From NCBI RefSeq assembly GCF_003112435.1, contig NZ_BDOQ01000006.1, forward strand, positions 1 to 64,000: a stretch of 64,000 bases of DNA. The letters run 5' to 3'. Shown here one piece after another: positions 53,302 through 62,289 of this stretch. Source of the stretch: Novimethylophilus kurashikiensis (GTDB lineage: Bacteria; Pseudomonadota; Gammaproteobacteria; Burkholderiales; Methylophilaceae). Numbering within the stretch: the stretch's first letter is position 1; every line of letters starts with the position of its first letter. Position numbers and translations under genes: made by a program. The notes beneath the pieces were generated by a model that had not been told where the DNA came from, searched no databases, and was given only the letters and a program-made list of their open reading frames with translations.

Positions 53302-54835
53302 CAAGGGGCAAACCGCCACCGGCGGCAATGCCACACCGGGATTCACCCTCCCCGGCCTCAACGGCTTCAGCGCTACGCCGCCTGTCGCCCTGAGCGCTGG
53401 CGACAATGCCAGCAGCACCACGCGAAGCGGTATCAGCGGCGGCAGCATCAGCATCACCAACGAGGCCAAGCAGCAAACCACGACAGGTAAGGATGCCGCC
53501 ACCACAGTCGCCACCCTCAACCGTGATGTAGCGACCGGCAAGGACACGACCGATGCCCTCGGCAAGATCTTTACCGACCAAACCAAGCAAAACATCAATG
53601 CCGGGTTTGAGATCGTGGGGGCGTTTAGTCAGCAGGCTTCGACCTTCCTCGACAACCGGGCTAAGGAAAGCACGGCAGCTCAACAAGCGTTGGATGCGGA
53701 GAATGCAAAACCAGCTGATCAGCGCAATCAAGACGTCATTAACCAGGCAACCCAGGTACTTCAAGACAATCAGATTTGGGCCATGGGTGGGACAGGTCGT
53801 ATCGCACTCACCACTGTCACCGCCGCCTTCAGCGGTAATTTGACCGGCAGCGGTACGGAGCTTGTGCAATCGGCGACCATCCGTACGCTGCAAGCCTTGG
53901 GCGCACAAGAGATCAAGCAACTTGCCGACAGTCTGGGAGGCGAAGGCAGCGCAGCCCATACGGCACTTCATGCTGTTCTGGCGTGTGCCGGTGCTGAAGC
54001 TACAGGCAGCGATTGCGGTACCGCAGCTCTGGCTGCCAGTGGCGGCGTGATCATCAATACTTTGCTGGATCAGATCGATGGCAAGGGCAGCACAAACCTG
54101 ACTCCTGCTGAGAAGGAAGCTCGGGCTACCCTGATCAATACACTCATCACCAGCACCACTGCGGCATTGGGCGGCGATGCTGCTACGGCCAGTATCGCGG
54201 CAAGAATTGAGACGGAGAATAATGGTTTGAAAGAGTTATTCTTCCCACCTGACTTACCAAAAATGCCATTTTATGGGTATGTCAAAAATCAAGATAAATC
54301 ATTTACTCTTGTAGAGAAATTCGCATCAATTGACAGAGAAAAGAGTCGAATCATACTGATTGCGCCCGGAGATCGAGTCTTATCTGAAGACAGGGCTTTA
54401 TATGCTGCTGGTGCAGGTGGAGATGAAGTTAATGGCTATACCGTGATATTTGCTCATGCAACCGATAAAACCATTCAAGGTGTCCGAATGACTGAGCCAG
54501 CCATGTTTAATCAATTCGTGGATATGATTAAAAATTCTGGAGCTTGGGAGCCTGGAAAGCCAATCATGATTGATGCTTGCAATGCGGGTAGACTGGATTC
54601 CGGCATAGCTAGCGCCTTAGCAAAAGCGTTGAATACAGTTGTTGTAGCACCTACCACACAAACTTGGCAATTCCCTATATGGAGTACTTCAGGAATGACA
54701 GGTGCCTTTGAGCCCACCGAACCTAATGGTGATTATCCTAATATCCAAGCACCCGGGAAATGGAAAACATTTGGCCCCAATGGTTCAGTAATTTCGACGT
54801 CTAAATATCCACCTAATGCTCCTTTTCAGAAATAA
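53282..54835 (+). pseudogene. CdiA/TpsA C-terminal fragment with ENN-delimited toxin-like tip
   Basis: This is a second, out-of-frame piece of the same exoprotein. Homology-like sequence starts around 53294 (TATGGNATPGFTLPGLNG, SGISGGSISITNEAKQQ, VATLNRDVATGKD) and continues through the pretoxin region (LLDQIDGKGSTNLTPAEKEARATL, in parts). ENN at 54215-54223 corresponds to the VENN boundary of contact-dependent inhibition proteins. The last 203 aa differ in composition (AT-richer). They contain His in FAHATD (54455-54457) and Cys in MIDACNAG (54578-54580), then VVVAPTTQTW. This recalls the His...DACxxG pair of caspase-like peptidases in polymorphic toxins. No ribosome site for independent translation is evident, so the frame is probably silent but intact. 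Confidence 0.7.
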
Positions 54836-54845
54836 GGTATTTGTT

Positions 54846-55427
54846 GTGCATAAAAAAATAAAAATCAGTTTAGCAATGATTTTGCTAGCTCTAGGAGTTT
54901 ATTCGTATTGGGATATATCAAATTGGAAGGCATGTGGAAAAGAGGTTTTGGAAGATGATCAAGATATCAGACCTGCATGTATAAGCGATATTTTGGGGAA
55001 AGCAGAAAAAGGCAATAAAAGTGAGATTTATCTATATACACGGCATTTGAGATTAACGGTTTTAGATGAGATCGTTAGCGACAAATCCTTCGCAATTGCA
55101 ATGGCTAGACAATCAACGCCAACTAAGATGGAGTACTTGCACTGGGTGCGGATAGCTGCAAAAGCAGGATTTTCAGATTACGTGACCGAGTCTTTAGAGC
55201 TTTGCCAAGCAGGAGTGCCCTCATTCGATAAATTGCTTATTAAGCAAATTTTTGAAGCATCTTCAGGAAGTGCGCGCGATTTAACACTTGGCTCAACCCC
55301 TACAGAACAAAACAATGAAAAGCAACAAATTAATGCACTTGAGAAAAGTTGGTATGAAAGCAAATTTACTCCTTGTAATCCTGAGGCTGCACCCCTGAAA
55401 AATCCCGATTTAGAATCCTCAGACTAG
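54846..55427 (+). CDS. Candidate immunity protein of the orphan toxin tip
   Basis: This 193-aa protein starts at GTG 54846 (AAGG eight bases before); an ATG at 54816 overlapping the toxin end is possible. An N-terminal membrane anchor (ISLAMILLALGVYSYW) is followed by a soluble part with paired cysteines (KACGKEV, RPACISD, LELCQAG, FTPCNPE), so it is probably periplasmic. It is strongly AT-rich like the toxin tip. It directly follows the toxin module by 10 bp, the usual place of a cognate immunity gene. I do not recognise the family; its role is inferred from position. Confidence 0.65.
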   Translation: MHKKIKISLAMILLALGVYSYWDISNWKACGKEVLEDDQDIRPACISDILGKAEKGNKSEIYLYTRHLRLTVLDEIVSDKSFAIAMARQSTPTKMEYLHWVRIAAKAGFSDYVTESLELCQAGVPSFDKLLIKQIFEASSGSARDLTLGSTPTEQNNEKQQINALEKSWYESKFTPCNPEAAPLKNPDLESSD

Positions 55428-55703
55428 TTCCGGCAGAAGGGCAATGGCCGGGAAAATTGATATTAGTCAAACCAGAAAACTGTGAAGTGCTGCATGCCCC
55501 CTTATTCAAAGCGCCAGCATAAAAACTGCCATCGACAAGCCGAAGAACGATGAAATGCTCAAGAGTGGAAAAAAGACATTAATTGTTTAATTTAGGATTT
55601 TTTCATTTGTTGACACTCTGCTGACTGAAAAAAGAAATAGAGACTCAAGGCGCGTAGCGGTTCGAGCACCTACACTTGGAAGAGCTTTCTAGTCGATCAC
55701 AGG
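55428..55703. other. Intergenic region after the immunity candidate
   Basis: I see no gene or clear terminator in these 276 bases. It is AT-rich and lies at the 3' end of both flanking genes (convergent). Confidence 0.35.
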
Positions 55704-57623
55704 TCAACCCAACCAAGCGAAAACCTGATTACGACCTTTTTCCTTGGCACGATACAGCGCGCGGTCAGCTTCGCGCAGCAATTGCTCGGGCGAACGGTCG
55801 TGACTGGGGGCGATGGCCGCCACGCCGATGCTGATGGTTACTTTGCCCAGGGGAGAATCGATATGCGGGATATCGAGCACGGCCATGTCCGCGCACAGCT
55901 CTTCGGCCCATAAGCGCGCTGCATCCAACGATGTTGCTGGCGCAACGATTGAAAACTCTTCCCCACCGTAGCGCGCCAGCAAATCGCCGGCACGATGCAC
56001 GTGCTGCGCCAGTTGGGCGGCTACTGCTTTGAGGCATTCATCCCCGGCTTGATGGCCGTAATGGTCGTTATATTTCTTGAACCAGTCGACGTCGATCATC
56101 ATCAGTGCCATCGGTTTGCCGGTACGGAGTCCACGTCGCCATTCCATACTGAGCACCTCGTCGAAACGACGGCGATTGGCAACGTTGGTCAATTCGTCGG
56201 TTTCGCTTATCGCCATTAAACGACGATTGAGCTGCTCAAGCGCAGCCGTTCTTTCCATCACCTTGCTTTCAAGCCTATCCCGGGCATCCTGCACACGATC
56301 GGCCATGCCAGCGAATTCGCGTGCCACATCGCCGATTTCATCCTGGGCTTTCATAGGCAAATCGCTGCAATCGATTTTCCCGCCGGTGCCTCCGATCCGT
56401 TTCATGGCCTGCATCAAGCGCTGAAGCGGGATCGCCACCTGATTTTGCAGGATGGATCGAATGATAAAGATTTCCACCAGCAAGGTGACCAATCCCAGGG
56501 CAATGACAATGGCAAGGTTTTGCAGGATAGATGGCTGCATCAGGGCACGCGGATAATGCACGGCCAAAGCCCATGGTGTTTCAGGGATAAGGCCAACAGC
56601 GACGATATCCTCGCCCGTATCCACTAGTTGTACCTTACCCGGCATCGCGTCGCGAGTGGCATCCAACAAAGGTTGGAATCGAGCAAGTTTAAGGGAGCGA
56701 ACAGATGCGTGCCCCTCGCTACGCTTGATTTCGCCAGCGTGCTCCGGATCGTAGATCAAGGTGCCGTCATTGTCGGTTTGGAAAATAGTGCTATAGGCGC
56801 CCTGAATGGCAGGCTTGGCCGTACGCCGCATCAGGTCGTCGAGCAGCACATCGACACACGCCAGGATGCGGTGCTTGCCCGATGCGTCAGGCTTATCCGG
56901 CGTAGCGACGGTCGTCATCCAGGCATTGTTGGAAAAATCGAAATAAATGCGGGTAAACAATGTGCTGCGTGTGGCGTTAGCAAACCCGCGATAGTAAAAC
57001 TCGTAGGTCTCGAGCTTAAGTGCATCCGGTCCGGAATAGGTAAAAACCTTGGCGATATCCGCAGATTGATAGATCGGAAAGCCTTTCTCAGGCACGACGC
57101 CGTAAAAATTGAACAGCCGCCCCTTGTTGGTCGAACCGTACTTGTAAGACAGCAGGAAAGACAGGGCAAAGCGCGCCTTGATATCGTCATTGGGCACGAT
57201 CTCCGGCGCATAGGTGGCCGACATATCCTGAAACTGTTGGCCATCTGCCAGGGCCTGCCCTTCGAACAGTCCGGGACGCTGGGTATAGGAGCCGTCTTCA
57301 TGTCGATAAAAGAAGCGGTCGAAATCCTTGACCAGGCCTTGTTTCTGATCGGTCCTTGCGTAGATCGAATCGAACTCGGCAATGAAGTTGCGCTCCAGCT
57401 CCTTGATTTCCTTGAAAGGCAGCGATTCGCGCTGCAATTTCTGCTCAGTCGAGAGCATCAATTGCTGACGTACAGCGTTTTCGATGGAAGACCGATTGAC
57501 GAAATAGGACACGGCCCCCGCGCACAAGGCCACCAGGCCGATGCGCAGGACTGCGAGGTAAAGCGCACGCGTGACCAGGGATGAGCCAGGGTTGCGGGAA
57601 AATAATTCGAGCTGCGAAGACAC
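55704..57623 (-). CDS. Membrane diguanylate cyclase with periplasmic sensor (copy 1)
   Basis: This 639-aa protein makes c-di-GMP. TM1 (about 20-42) and TM2 (about 370-392) enclose a large periplasmic sensor of about 330 aa of Cache-like size. HAMP and a coiled coil (about 395-470) lead to a GGDEF domain with an intact A-site RYGGEEF and the inhibitory I-site RAGD five residues before it. No EAL domain is present. The start codon is GTG and no clear ribosome site is visible. It is the downstream member of a tandem paralogous pair, 79 bp apart. Confidence 0.92.
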   Translation of the reverse strand: MSSQLELFSRNPGSSLVTRALYLAVLRIGLVALCAGAVSYFVNRSSIENAVRQQLMLSTEQKLQRESLPFKEIKELERNFIAEFDSIYARTDQKQGLVKDFDRFFYRHEDGSYTQRPGLFEGQALADGQQFQDMSATYAPEIVPNDDIKARFALSFLLSYKYGSTNKGRLFNFYGVVPEKGFPIYQSADIAKVFTYSGPDALKLETYEFYYRGFANATRSTLFTRIYFDFSNNAWMTTVATPDKPDASGKHRILACVDVLLDDLMRRTAKPAIQGAYSTIFQTDNDGTLIYDPEHAGEIKRSEGHASVRSLKLARFQPLLDATRDAMPGKVQLVDTGEDIVAVGLIPETPWALAVHYPRALMQPSILQNLAIVIALGLVTLLVEIFIIRSILQNQVAIPLQRLMQAMKRIGGTGGKIDCSDLPMKAQDEIGDVAREFAGMADRVQDARDRLESKVMERTAALEQLNRRLMAISETDELTNVANRRRFDEVLSMEWRRGLRTGKPMALMMIDVDWFKKYNDHYGHQAGDECLKAVAAQLAQHVHRAGDLLARYGGEEFSIVAPATSLDAARLWAEELCADMAVLDIPHIDSPLGKVTISIGVAAIAPSHDRSPEQLLREADRALYRAKEKGRNQVFAWLG

Positions 57624-57702
57624 GTTTTAATGACGAACTAGAATGGGGTTATCTCAACAATAGCAGAAAAACTTATTAACCATTGATTAGAAAGAAAATT
57701 CA

Positions 57703-59685
57703 TCATTCAACATCCAATTCTCCGGACGCTGCCATGCTAGGGGCTGGGGCGCGTGGAAGGCTTGGCTCGGCATTGATGCACACGTGGTTTCGGCCCTGCG
57801 ATTTGGCACGATACAGCGCCTGGTCGGCATTTCTGAGAATAACATCGGAAGAATCATCGCCTGCCGGGTTTGCGGTGGCGACACCGACGCTGACAGTAAC
57901 GTAGGAGTACGGCGACTTATCGTGAGGAATGCGCGCCGCCTCAACAGCAGCGCAGAGTTCCCTACCGACTTTTAGCGCGGCTTTGGCATCGGTAGCAGGT
58001 GCAACGATGGCGAATTCCTCACCGCCGTATCGTGCGACAAGATCGCCAGCACGATGCATCTCGCGCTTGAGAATTTCAGCCACGCGGCGCAGACAGATAT
58101 CTCCGGCCTGATGCCCATAGCGGTCGTTGTAGTCCTTGAACCAATCGACATCGACCATGATGAGCGTCAACTCTTCCCCGTGGCGTTTACCGCGCTTCCA
58201 TTCGCTGGCCAGTACGTCGTCGAAACGTCGGCGATTGGCGATACCCGTCAATTCATCCGTGACGCTCATCTGAAGCAGGCGGCGATTCGAGGTTTCAAGC
58301 TCGGATGTACGCTCCTGTACCAGGGTTTCCAATTGTTCATGCGAATGTTGTACACGTTCCGCCATGCCCGCAAATTCGCGTGCCAATTCGCCGATCTCGT
58401 CCTCGGCCTGAAGCGGAAGGTCGCTATGGTCCATGCGTTGGCCTGATCGTCCCACAATTCTCATGGCATGCATCAGTCGCGCCAGCGGAATCGCGACCTG
58501 GTTCTGCAAGATCGAGCGGATGACGAAGATTTCGACCAGCAGGGTGATCAAACCCAGAGCGATGACGATAGCGAGGTTTTCTACAATGGCAGGATGCATC
58601 AGCGCCTTGGGATAATGCACCGCCATGATCCACGGCGTTTCCGGAATCATGCCTACGGCAACGATCTCGCTTTCGGTGGTGACCAGAGCGATACGGCCTG
58701 AATCGAGTTTCAACCCGGTATCCAGCAAGGGGTAATAATCGCCCAGCGCAAGGGAGCGGATAGAGGCTGTTCCCTGACTTTGCTTGATCTGCTCGGCGTG
58801 ATCGGCATCGAAAATCAGGATGCCTGTTGGATCGTTCTGGAAGATGGTCGTTTTCGAACCCTGTATGGCAGGTTTGGCAGTGCGGCGCATCAAGTCCTTG
58901 AGCGGAAAATCCACGCACGCCAGAATGCGCGACTTACCGTCTGCGCCGCGTCTTCCGGGCGTCGCTAGCGTGGTCATCCAGTCGTTATTGGAATGATCCC
59001 AATACACGCTGGTAAAGATGGTGTCGTAAGGCCTGGCAGCAAAACCGCGGTAATAAAATTCGTAGGTTTCCAGCTTGAACGCATCGCTGCCGGTATAGGT
59101 ATAAGCCTTGGCTACATCCACCGGCTGGTAGATGGAAAACCCCTTCTCCGGCACCATGCCGTAGAAATTGAAGAAGCGATTCTTGGTGCTGGAGCCGTAT
59201 TTGAAGCCGAGCGTATAGCTCAGCGCCATGCGCTCGCGGATGTCGTCCGTGAGTGGGACATCCGGCGCATAGGTGGCCGACATCATGGAGAACTGACGTT
59301 CGTCGGGGAGCCGCGCCCCTTCGTACAGCCCCGGCCGCTGCACATAGGAACCGTCCGGTTGCCGGTAAAAAATGCGATTGAAATCCTGCAGCAAGCCGGG
59401 CTTGAGGGCCTCCTCGCGATAGGTTTCCTCGAATTCGCGGAGAAAGCTCAGGTGAAGGTCTTTGATTTCCTTGAAAGGCAAGGACTCGCGCTGAAGTTTT
59501 TGCTCGGTGGAGAGCAACAACTGGCGTCGCACGCCATCCTCGATAGAGTAGGCGTTAACAAAGTAAGAAACGGCTCCTGCAGCGAGCGAGACCAATCCGA
59601 TCCTGATAACGACGAGGATCAGCGAGCGAGAAACGATGGATTGGGGCCGGTTTTTTCTTAGTTTTTCTAGCAGAAGCGGAAGCAT
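57703..59685 (-). CDS. Membrane diguanylate cyclase with periplasmic sensor (copy 2)
   Basis: This 660-aa paralogue of the cyclase at 55704 is collinear with it throughout (AGAVSYFVN, LLSTEQKLQRESLPFKEIKD, TLETYEFYYRGFA-like blocks, IVIALGL-TLLVEIF). It has the same plan: TM1, periplasmic sensor, TM2, HAMP, GGDEF. The A-site RYGGEEF and I-site RAGD are both intact. The sensors differ more than the catalytic domains, so the two probably respond to related but different signals. It is probably co-transcribed with copy 1. Confidence 0.93.
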   Translation of the reverse strand: MLPLLLEKLRKNRPQSIVSRSLILVVIRIGLVSLAAGAVSYFVNAYSIEDGVRRQLLLSTEQKLQRESLPFKEIKDLHLSFLREFEETYREEALKPGLLQDFNRIFYRQPDGSYVQRPGLYEGARLPDERQFSMMSATYAPDVPLTDDIRERMALSYTLGFKYGSSTKNRFFNFYGMVPEKGFSIYQPVDVAKAYTYTGSDAFKLETYEFYYRGFAARPYDTIFTSVYWDHSNNDWMTTLATPGRRGADGKSRILACVDFPLKDLMRRTAKPAIQGSKTTIFQNDPTGILIFDADHAEQIKQSQGTASIRSLALGDYYPLLDTGLKLDSGRIALVTTESEIVAVGMIPETPWIMAVHYPKALMHPAIVENLAIVIALGLITLLVEIFVIRSILQNQVAIPLARLMHAMRIVGRSGQRMDHSDLPLQAEDEIGELAREFAGMAERVQHSHEQLETLVQERTSELETSNRRLLQMSVTDELTGIANRRRFDDVLASEWKRGKRHGEELTLIMVDVDWFKDYNDRYGHQAGDICLRRVAEILKREMHRAGDLVARYGGEEFAIVAPATDAKAALKVGRELCAAVEAARIPHDKSPYSYVTVSVGVATANPAGDDSSDVILRNADQALYRAKSQGRNHVCINAEPSLPRAPAPSMAASGELDVE

Positions 59686-59810
59686 TTTGTTGCTCTTTGT
59701 TAGTGGGCTTCAGGCTCAGCATTATAACCGCAACAAGGACTTATATTCGGTTTTTAGTCGGCTTGCCCCATGTTTCCAGCCCCAGCCCACATCTACGCTA
59801 AAATACTCAC

Positions 59811-61049
59811 ATGGAAACCAATGCCTCGCTCGAATTTGCCAAACATATCCTGCTTCTGATCGGGATCATCCTGAGCATAGGGACCCTTTCGGGTCTTGTC
59901 GCCCGCGCCTTGCGCGTCCCCGATGTCGTCGTCTTCCTACTGTTCGGCATTGCGCTGGGGCCGCAAGCGACAGGACTGGTCGATATCAAGGCAGACTCCG
60001 CCATCAACCAGCTCATTCTCATCTTCGGGTCTAGTTATATCCTGTTCGACGGCGGCGCCTCCATTCGGCTCAAGGTACTCAAGGAAGTCTGGCTGAGCGT
60101 GGTGATCCTGGCGACCCTGGGAGTCGTCGTCAGCATGGCTGTGACCGGCCTCGCAGCCTATTACATTCTGGGCGTACCCGTCATTGTGGCACTGCTACTG
60201 GGCGCAGCCATCGCATCTACCGATCCGGCGACCTTGGTCCCGGTGTTCAAGCAGATTCACATCAAGGACAGGGTTGCGCAGACCGTCATGAGCGAATCCG
60301 CGTTCAACGATGCCATGGGCGCCATCCTGACCTTCACCGTGTTGGGCATCGCCATGGGCGCGGGTACGTTTTCGGCCGGCGATGCGGTGCTGGACCTGCT
60401 GAAGCAATCCGGGCTCGGCATCGTTGTCGGCGGCGCGCTTGGCTACCTGGCTGCGGTACTGATTGCGCACGAGAAATTCGGCTTCCTGGCGGAATATGCG
60501 CCTGTGGTGACCTTGATGGCCGTGATCGGCGCCTACATGGGGGCCGATGGGTTGCACTCCAGCGGTTACATGGCCGTGTTCGTGTTCGGCATCATGCTCG
60601 GCAACCAGCAATCGCTCGGGTTCCAGGTCGCCGAACGCGACGAAGCTCAGTTGGAAGATTTCGTCCTGACGACCTCCCTCATCATGCGCATGTTCATTTT
60701 CATCCTGCTCGGCTCGCAGGTGAATTTCAGCCTGATGAATCAATACCTGGTCGGCGGCATAGCCGTCGTCACCATTTTCATGCTGGTTGGGCGACCACTC
60801 ACGGTATTCCTGTGCGCCTTGCCGGACCGCCGCGCAAAATGGAGTCTTAGGGAGTTGCTATTCATGTGCTGGACACGCGAAACCGGCGTGATCCCTGGCG
60901 CACTAGCGGGGCTGCTGCTGGGCATGAAAGCGCCGGGGGCAGAAATGATCGCCTCCGTGACCTTCATCGCCATCCTCATGACGATCCTGATCCAAGCCAC
61001 GACGACTCAATGGCTGGCAAAAAAACTCGACCTGCTGGTTGAGGAATAA
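59811..61049 (+). CDS. CPA1-type Na+(K+)/H+ antiporter
   Basis: This 412-aa inner-membrane antiporter has 12 or so helices. Family residues are readable: AAIASTDPATLVPVF, and the ion-binding SESAFNDAMG with the Asn-Asp pair typical of electroneutral CPA1 (NhaP-like) exchangers. It lacks the long C-terminal regulatory domain of some relatives. It exports Na+ or K+ for H+, with a role in pH and salt balance. It is divergent from the cyclase pair, with 125 bp between starts. Confidence 0.9.
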   Translation: METNASLEFAKHILLLIGIILSIGTLSGLVARALRVPDVVVFLLFGIALGPQATGLVDIKADSAINQLILIFGSSYILFDGGASIRLKVLKEVWLSVVILATLGVVVSMAVTGLAAYYILGVPVIVALLLGAAIASTDPATLVPVFKQIHIKDRVAQTVMSESAFNDAMGAILTFTVLGIAMGAGTFSAGDAVLDLLKQSGLGIVVGGALGYLAAVLIAHEKFGFLAEYAPVVTLMAVIGAYMGADGLHSSGYMAVFVFGIMLGNQQSLGFQVAERDEAQLEDFVLTTSLIMRMFIFILLGSQVNFSLMNQYLVGGIAVVTIFMLVGRPLTVFLCALPDRRAKWSLRELLFMCWTRETGVIPGALAGLLLGMKAPGAEMIASVTFIAILMTILIQATTTQWLAKKLDLLVEE

Positions 61050-61066
61050 ACTTTCACCCCCATGTT

Positions 61067-61090
61067 GCAGGAACCGAGGCGGTTTCCTGC
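61067..61090 (+). terminator. Possible terminator of the antiporter gene
   Basis: GCAGGAACCG, AGG, CGGTTTCCTGC form a stem with one bulge 17 bases after the stop. There is only a weak T-rich tail (TGTCCTTTG). Confidence 0.45.
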
Positions 61091-61162
61091 TGTCCTTTGT
61101 AAACCGTCTGTCATCAACGGCGGCAAAAATTAGTTGTTTCCAAAATTAAAGGAATTCGATTC

Positions 61163-62149
61163 ATGCGCAAGACCCGATTAGCGATCGTCACCGCGATGAT
61201 GCTGTCTTTGACCCTGCAATCCTTGGAGGCCGGCGCTCGAGTAGGCAGCCGTTCTTCCTCATCCAGCTATTCCAGCCGCAGCAGCATGAGCGCCCCCTCC
61301 TCCACGCCGCAACGCGTCGGCGGCGGCACCAGTGCAGGCATGCAGCGTTCCGATGTCATGAACCAGGTGCGCAGTAATCCGCAAAGCACGCAGCCAGGCG
61401 TAGCCCCTCAGCCCATGCCAGCCCAAGCTCCGGTCGGCACGCAGGCTCCGACCCAACAGCAGCCGCGCCAATTTGGCGTGGGCAGCATGGTAGGCGCGGC
61501 GGCCGCAGGTGCAGCCGTTGGCTACCTTGCCAACTCTGCAATGCACAACGGCAACAATACCGTGCCGCAAGCCTCGACAGGCGCCAATGGCAGCTATGGC
61601 GCACCGTTGGCCGCCGATCAGCGCGAGAACGCCAGCTCTCCCTGGGGCTTTATCCTGCTGTTGCTGCTCGGCACGGCCGCCGTCATGGGTTTCCTGATGA
61701 TGCTTTCACGCCGTCGCGAAGCCGCTGCAGGCACCATCCCCGTCAATATCAACAGAGCGAGCGCCGCGTCGCTGGCAAGCAGCGCCCAAGACGGCGAAAA
61801 GCAAGAATTCGAACGTAATGCGCTCAAGTTCTTCAACGATTTGCAAGAAGCCAATAATCGCGGTGATATCGCTCACATGCAGCAGCACGTCACCGAGCCG
61901 TTGAGAACGCAATTAATCTCCGATATCGAAGAACGTCCCACTGCAAGCCATACGCAAACCATGATGATGAAAGCCGAACGTGTGGACCTGACCGAGGAAG
62001 GCGACCGCAGCATTGCCAGCGTGCGTTTCCGCGGCATGATCAGCGAGGACGCCAACGCAGCGCCTGAGCAAATCGATGAGGTATGGCATTTCGTTCGCGG
62101 CAGCGACGCTGGCAACCAATGGCAGCTGGCAGGCATCGAACAGGTTTAA
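61163..62149 (+). CDS. Tim44-like domain protein
   Basis: This 328-aa protein has an N-terminal signal or anchor, then a Ser/Gln/Pro-rich low-complexity region with a Gly/Ala hydrophobic patch (MVGAAAAGAAVGYLANS). A single membrane helix (WGFILLLLLGTAAVMGFLMML) follows at about 155-178. The C-terminal Tim44-like domain (about 215-328) contains FERNALKFFNDLQEANNRGDI and EVWHFVRG. Bacterial Tim44-like proteins (TimA type) are thought to bind membranes or proteins; the exact role is unknown. AAAGGA precedes the ATG. Confidence 0.88.
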   Translation: MRKTRLAIVTAMMLSLTLQSLEAGARVGSRSSSSSYSSRSSMSAPSSTPQRVGGGTSAGMQRSDVMNQVRSNPQSTQPGVAPQPMPAQAPVGTQAPTQQQPRQFGVGSMVGAAAAGAAVGYLANSAMHNGNNTVPQASTGANGSYGAPLAADQRENASSPWGFILLLLLGTAAVMGFLMMLSRRREAAAGTIPVNINRASAASLASSAQDGEKQEFERNALKFFNDLQEANNRGDIAHMQQHVTEPLRTQLISDIEERPTASHTQTMMMKAERVDLTEEGDRSIASVRFRGMISEDANAAPEQIDEVWHFVRGSDAGNQWQLAGIEQV

Positions 62150-62188
62150 ATATTGCCCTTCCGGCAGGAATTACTCCTGCCATTAACA

Positions 62189-62227
62189 AAAGCCCCGGCA
62201 GAACATCGTTCTCCGGGGTTTTTGTTT
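62189..62227 (+). terminator. Intrinsic terminator of the Tim44-like gene
   Basis: CCCCGG-C-AGAAC, loop ATC, GTTCT-CCGGGG (62193-62218) is followed by TTTTTGTTT. It is an 11-bp stem with one bulge and a good T-run. Confidence 0.85.
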
Positions 62228-62289
62228 ACGCCTACTCAGCCATAGTCGCGTAAAATTCCGCTCGACCATCATTGTTATCAGAGGAAGCC

